NCBI RefSeq assembly: GCF_029227915.1
Contig: NC_079887.1
Coordinates: 8,246,001 to 8,310,000, forward strand
Length of the DNA: 64,000 nucleotides
Source: Hydractinia symbiolongicarpus
Lineage: Eukaryota; Cnidaria; Hydrozoa; Anthoathecata; Hydractiniidae
Direction of reading: 5' to 3'
Shown here: piece by piece, positions 58,745-64,000 of the stretch
How the letters are laid out: every line of letters starts with the position of its first letter
Position numbering within the stretch: position 1 is the stretch's first letter
The notes under the pieces: model-generated
The model's database searches: none
What the model saw: the letters and a program-made list of their open reading frames with translations, nothing else
What the model was told of the DNA's origin: nothing
Made by a program: the position numbers and the translations under genes

Positions 58745-59291
58745 TAGATGAATAATATAGGATTTCTGTACGTCTATACGAACTGTGCTTGCGCAGTAAG
58801 ACGTCATCGATGTTTGTTTTGTTTAGCTATGTTTCAGCACACCTTCGTCTCAATAGCGATCATTTATAACGTCATTGATGTTCTCCTGTGGGCAGAGCTT
58901 ATAGTCATAGATATCACACAGAGCATTTTTGTTCCCAGAGCTCTTTAAGAAGGTTTATCTCAAAAAGCTCTGGGACGAGACTGGACATGAAGATGTATAA
59001 GAACTAAAGTGAAAAATGAAATCCGATTATTAGCTATTTTTTTAAGTTTTTATGTTTTTAATTTTTAACTTTTCGGTTAATTTCTTCACTTAATATAAAG
59101 GATAGATGTCCTTTTTAAGACAAACATAAGAAGTCTAGAGAAGAGAATAGTTTACTTAAGCAGAACTAACTCGATGACAGAATCATATTTACTGTCTTAC
59201 TCACTCAATATTTATTGACGTCATTAATGTAGGATTATAAAATGGCAGCTGCAATAACGGTAGTTTAAAAATCTCAAAGCACCATTGAGCA
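58745..59291. other. Flank between the Helitron array and the secreted-protein gene
   Basis: Contains a short inverted repeat (CCCAGAGCTCTTT near 58935 and AAAAAGCTCTGGGA near 58959). The last part presumably holds the promoter and 5' untranslated exon of the gene at 59292. No other gene seen. Confidence 0.4.
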
Positions 59292-60378
59292 ATGTAAGTA
59301 GAAATTTTTTTGTCTTAATTCCAGTGTAATGAGATATACGTGCCAGAAGAATACACTTTGTTATGTCCAGTTACAAAGAAGATATATACAAGTTATTTTA
59401 ATCCGGCTTTGAATGTTCCTATCGAGAATGAACATTTGTAATGTGAGGTGATGCTTCAACATTTTTTTCGTTTTCCTTTTGTAACATTTCTTTCTCTGTC
59501 ATATAATTTTTAAAAAGGCATTACTCAAAGGCATTTTGATCAGATTTCAGGCAAAGTTCCAAAATTTTTATTTACATAGGAAGCTGCTATATTTTATCTT
59601 GATCCTCGCTTCGCTGGATATCTCCACCGCCGATATCGATATCAATCGTATCAAATCAAAACTTGTAAAGACTTTTAATGGCAACATACCAAGAGCTGTT
59701 GTTGACTGGATGACGATTCTAGATGACAGTGTTGGTCTGTTGTCATGCCTACCAACCATTAAAGAAGGAAGATGTTACAAATCCAAAAAATGTAAATTAC
59801 CAAAATTGAAATTTGGCGGTCGAATGCTGTCTTTTGTGTTGTCGATCTGCAAAAATCCATGGCAAATAATCATCAATTTTTTTCCATTCAGGTTGCCTTG
59901 GTATGCCAAACTTAATATGCAACCTTTTATTATCAACATTGACAGCAACGAGAAAAATGGTATTTTCACAGTCAAATCGAACACGCAAATGAAGGCTAAG
60001 ATACGTTACGTTAACTTTGGCGTAGCAAAAGCTTCTCTTAGGATAGATGGTTTAATTCGCTATGATTGTACCAAGCCACATGGAAAACGTAATTGGATGC
60101 AACGCGTTCAGTACAATTTAAAAGCTCCGAACGCACAGTATACCAAAATGTTTTACAAGTTGAAAATTCGAATGGAAATTAAAAAGAAAAGGTTTAATTG
60201 GTTCAAATTTGACTACAAATGCGTGCGTTGCGAAAATATTATTAATAAATCTGGAAGCTTTGGGTCTGGTCGGCCGTCTTGTGAAAAAGATATGTCGAGG
60301 TACTCAAAAAACATGTTGGAAAAAGAGAGAAGGTGCCGTAGATACAGAAATCATAGATCAAAATGCCAGATACATTAG
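59292..60378 (+). CDS. Secreted basic Cys-containing protein; start codon split by an intron
   Basis: The main exon runs from 59580 (after acceptor TTTTTATTTACATAG) to the TAG at 60376-60378. It has no ATG near its 5' end, but if AT from an upstream exon ending at 59293 (donor GTAAGT) is joined to its first G, translation begins MKLLYFILILASLDISTA, a textbook signal peptide. A second possible donor with the same AT ending is at about 59450 (GTGAGG). The mature protein, about 245 residues, is rich in Lys and Arg and has about ten cysteines, including YKCVRCENI and a basic tail RRCRRYRNHRSKCQIH. A repeated-strand middle (NIDSNEKNGIFTVKS) suggests a beta-sheet fold. No family is recognised. Secretion is inferred. 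Confidence 0.6.
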
Positions 60379-61470
60379 ATTTTAAAAGGACATGAAGGGT
60401 GGGTCGGAAGGGGGTGTGTGGGTGGGTGGATGGATTACTTTCTTATTAGTTTCCCAGTGATATTTTTTACTAAGTTTTAAAAGCTAAATCTCATATTTAC
60501 TACATTTTTCACCCACTTGTTTTGTTCTAAGAGTTATAAATTCTTTCTCCTTACTAAACTCAAGGTCGCATAAACATTAAATGATGGCAAAAGGGCTAAT
60601 ATATTTCACACATTTAGGAAACTCGATTTCATAAAATTAACTTGGTAAAAATTAGCATATTTTGCACACGTGTTTTATTGACATGAAAACTTCAACATAA
60701 TAACATAGCATGGCAATATAGAGTGAGAAAAAACTTTTTTAAAAATAGGAGTAGATATACCACCCTTGATATGTTATTGAGATTATTGTGAAATAATGCG
60801 CATTTTGTATTTCATGGTTCATATACTTTTATTTGTTAATAGGAACCAACAACAACAACAACAACAAAACACACAAACAAAAACGATCTCCAATTTATCT
60901 AATATTTCCCACAACGAATATTTTATGTTTAATACTCTCAAATTATTAAAAATCATATTTCCTGTCCACTACAGATAATTGAACAGTTTACATGCACCAG
61001 ACAGTACCGCCTCAATTATTCACGAGCAGATTCGACAAAAAGAAGGTTAATCCAAATTTTGGAGGATATCAAATAGAAGAATGTCACTTAAGGTCGCTCC
61101 CAATGAAACTGGTTTTGGCTGCAACTTTCAATGTTAGCATTTGTGGATACGCGTTAGATTTTCTTTCTTAATGCGACAATTTGAAACGCTTTGCAACGTG
61201 ACACTATACAACCTCCAAACTTTTGCAGACAAAATAACTTTTTTTAACAAGCAATACAAACGCTACCATCTGTAATGTAATAAAAATTGAGCATATAGAG
61301 CAGCTTGGTATCTTAGCTAGAGCATGTTAAGATTTAAATGTTTGGAAATGCAGCCTTCAATACTTTAATTGGAAGCATCCTTTCATAAAAACAAAAAATA
61401 ATTCCAAATTTAGAAATCTAGGAAGCACTAATAAATTATTTTTTTGCGAAATAAAATGTACGAAAGAGTT
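60379..61470. other. Intergenic region between convergent genes
   Basis: A GGGTGGGT-rich run follows the stop of the secreted-protein gene (60395-60430), and a CAACAACAA microsatellite lies at 60845-60866. The remainder is AT-rich with nothing recognisable. Confidence 0.4.
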
Positions 61471-63494
61471 TTATTCACATATCAAAGTAGCCAAACTGTG
61501 GAGATGCTTCTCAATAACGTCGTATTTTTTAATCTTCACTGCATACTTAGGTTTAGCTGCAATTTCTCTCATTTCATCCATGTCAGCGCGTGCTCCAATT
61601 CCAACTGCTATTATGTGCACTCCTTTGTTCTAAAAATGAATGTGAAGATGTTTAATTTACATTTTCTTGACAAAACAAGGACATTACATTACCGGTAGAA
61701 GGTAAAGTAGGAAAAAAGTGACCACACTTTAACTTAGTGATTAATATCGTCAATACCGAACATAAATTATTGCAAGGGAGGGCGAATTTTCAAAGCTCGT
61801 GACCACAATTGAGAAAGCTGTTTCTATGTAAGTAACACGCATTCCGACCTTGCTTAGCTTCGCTTGTCATTATTCACAGCAAGCTAAGGACTTCAGATCT
61901 TATTTGGTTAGATCCAAAAAATTTTAAAGTATGCTAATTTTTGCTAACGTCAGCACGTCCGAATTTTAAGCTTTTTTTACCTTTCCTGGGGTATTGAAGA
62001 GGATTGTTCCATAATGCGGACTTTGTACAAAGTGAACCTAGGGCATTTTAAACATCGGTTACTCAGCATACATGCCTGCCAGAGTACAATCTCTGCAGCC
62101 TGTAAGCTGCAGGGTACTGGCCAAGCGATGTCGTTTAGCTTCTTTCAGAATTAGCTAAAAAAGGTCCTTTTGTTCGGTATTGTTGTACCAAACAGAATGT
62201 TTATCAAAATTTTTTTTACCGGCCTGCTGCCCACGCTATTTATTTTGTTACCTAAGGTTTTTGCCGTATTTGCTTTAAAAGGACCGAAGTTTAGATATTT
62301 TTACATTTTTTTTTGAAATTGTTATTTTTCTTTGCATATCTTTCGAGCGACAATAAAGTTAAGTCGATTAAAATTGACAATAAAATCTCATGCGGGTGGC
62401 GAATATTTCTAAGGGCTAGAAAGTTTTACCCTTCTTTGCCGATTTTTTTTTTACCAAATGCATTATTTTCTCCTTAAATAAAGATATACACAAAAATTAC
62501 ACAAAAATTTAATAAGATAATGAAATTTTAAAAATATTACCACTTATCTGTTCAGTCATCGTCATTGAATAATATAAATATTACAAGAAACGTAACATAA
62601 AGCGAACTTTCAGAAAAAGATTTTAATCAATTTATTGCTTCCATTTGGGTCCGTGAAAAGTTAATTACTTTAATTGCTGTGATCTGATTGGTTAATTTCG
62701 ATCCTCTAATTATCTCTTCAAATAATAAATAGCCAAAGATGATTACGATCATTGCCCGTCGATGACAGCTGTAGCTGTCGAAACGTAGCCTAGAATAAAC
62801 TCGCTTGTTCATGACATGATAAGATAATGAGACTTTAAAAAGTTCCAAACAAACATATAAACCTTACTCTAAGTGGGGCAGTAACTTCTGCGAAAGATTT
62901 CCTTCGCAATGGTCTTCGATCGTTAGATTTGCCATCAGAAATGACTACTAAAATTTTTTGAATGTTTCTTGAACCACATGATGGACAAAAGAAGTCCTCA
63001 TCAGCTTGCTTCAATGCGGCTTTTGTGTGAGTCCTTCCTAAAATGTTTAATAATTCGGTAATCACAAAGTGAAACAATCTTGACCCAGGACCTTCAACGT
63101 TCAGTGATATGAGGATAAAACGTGTTACATTTTCTCACGTCAAAAAACGCTACAGACCAGAGATCAAGGTTAAACGTGCAAGCTAAGCAAACCCCGCGTC
63201 TACAAAATGTTTCACATATTTTTAAAGAAAGAAAGAAAGCAGCGAATTTTATTCCCGTTGTACATACTGTGAAAAACAAAACAAAATATAAATTGATAAA
63301 ATTTGCACATAAAACTATAGACTATCCCCAACTTTTTAAACATGTTTAAAAGTCCTGCCTAATTCCTTTGGAATATTTCTAATTGCTCGAAACAACTTTC
63401 TGCGCTTGTACATGTTAGTATTTGTAAATCTAAAGTCGGTTCTGGCTTGAGTAGAAAAATGCAGCGCTGCAACGTGTGTTTTGTCTGCTCCCAC
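61471..63494 (-). CDS. von Willebrand factor A domain protein, C-terminal exons (gene runs off the window)
   Basis: Exons (minus strand): 63494-63359, 63037-62868 and 61629-61471, ending in TAA. They encode the later part of one vWA domain: VGADKTHVAALHFSTQARTD, then GRTHTKAALKQADEDFF, KILVVISDGKSNDRR, then KGVHIIAVGIGARADMDEM and a short C-terminal helix ending TLICE. Order and spacing match matrilin/collagen-type vWA domains, which bind ligands through a MIDAS metal site. The DxSxS motif is in an exon beyond the right edge. The stop follows the vWA domain directly, so this is the last domain. The first intron (63038-63358) appears to use a GC donor. An extracellular matrix or secreted role is inferred. 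Confidence 0.82.
61630..62867. other. Intron of the vWA gene
   Basis: A phase-0 intron of about 1.2 kb. It contains GACAGCTGTAGCTGTC followed by GAAACG near 62764-62785, an inverted repeat commonly seen in transposon-derived sequence. No coding segment is supported. Confidence 0.5.
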
Positions 63495-64000
63495 CTAAGA
63501 ATAAAAAATATTGAATTCTAGAAGATATAAGAAAAAGGTTCGTCAAAAAATAATTTTTTTCGACTAATTTTTCTCTGACAAATAATTTTTTAATTTTTTC
63601 TAAAATCGAAAAATGGGTTATTTTCGTTTTTTTAATTTTCCGTGATGATTTTCTGTCCCTTGCACTTCTGCAGGACTGATTTCGATAGGAGTTAAAACGA
63701 ACTGTCACAAGAAGGCCAAAGGCGTGAGAAACGTGAGGAGGACAGGGGACTAAAAGAAGCGAATATATAAAATAAAGAATAACAGAAATACATGTTTAGT
63801 ACGGCGGAGAAACATAATGGAATTAAAAGCAACAAGAAAAATGTCGGACTATCTGGAATAGCATTTTTGGAAAGAAATAAGTGGAAAAAAGTCTTTTATT
63901 TGTACCTGGTGAAATTTTTTTTCGGTTAGAAATGACAAAAAAATTTCCAGTGATGAAAATTTCCCCCAACTGATTTTTTTCCAGATAAGTGGAGAAGGGA

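Noticed and set aside
57952-58807. Open frames across the Helitrons and the GATA tract
   Set aside because: They arise from repeat sequence; the GATA tract yields a low-complexity Tyr/Leu/Ser run and the frames are not conserved between units.
62745-62800. Hammerhead-like ribozyme (GATGA, stem CAGCTG/CAGCTG-type, GAAAC)
   Set aside because: The invariant CUGA core is not intact (CGATGA here) and no stem I/III pairing is visible.

Overview
The window looks like AT-rich nuclear DNA of an early-branching animal, most likely a cnidarian and possibly a hydrozoan. The reasons are many short exons with GT-AG introns, clear animal genes (a CaMK kinase kinase, a BACURD-type BTB protein, an EGF-mucin membrane protein, a von Willebrand A protein), and a dense mix of Polinton, LINE, SINE, Helitron and small inverted-repeat elements. 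The phylum is an inference; no species marker is present.

Layout. 1-5990 is the right part of a decayed Polinton/Maverick: packaging ATPase, integrase, double-jelly-roll capsid protein and accessory genes, with frameshifts and a LINE fragment inside one gene. 5990-10180 is non-coding with repeat relics. 10183-23013 (+) is a 21-exon CaMKK gene that splices in silico to an intact 617-residue protein. 24887-30606 (-) is a five-exon BACURD/KCTD10-13/TNFAIP1-like gene. 33371-43280 (-) is a WD40 propeller gene of at least nine exons; its introns hold SINEs, a LINE tail, a fold-back element and a Helitron. 46628-51565 (+) encodes a signal peptide, one EGF domain, a long Ser/Thr-rich stalk and a hydrophobic tail. 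52607-58744 is an array of non-autonomous Helitrons, six of them head-to-tail on the minus strand and one facing them, bordered by GATA microsatellites. 59292-60378 (+) encodes a basic, Cys-containing secreted protein whose start codon appears to be split by an intron. 61471-63494 (-) is the 3' end of a vWA-domain gene that continues past the right edge.

The cellular genes do not form an evident pathway; they are neighbours with separate roles (calcium signalling, cullin-3 substrate adaptor, scaffold, cell surface or matrix). The most notable features are the Helitron array with fused CTAG/TC ends, a tRNA-derived SINE family that inserted into a Helitron twice and into a LINE once, the 12- and 18-nt microexons in CaMKK, and the unusual start and splice structures of three genes. 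Exon models were worked out by eye from splice signals, reading phase and family similarity; no transcript evidence was available.
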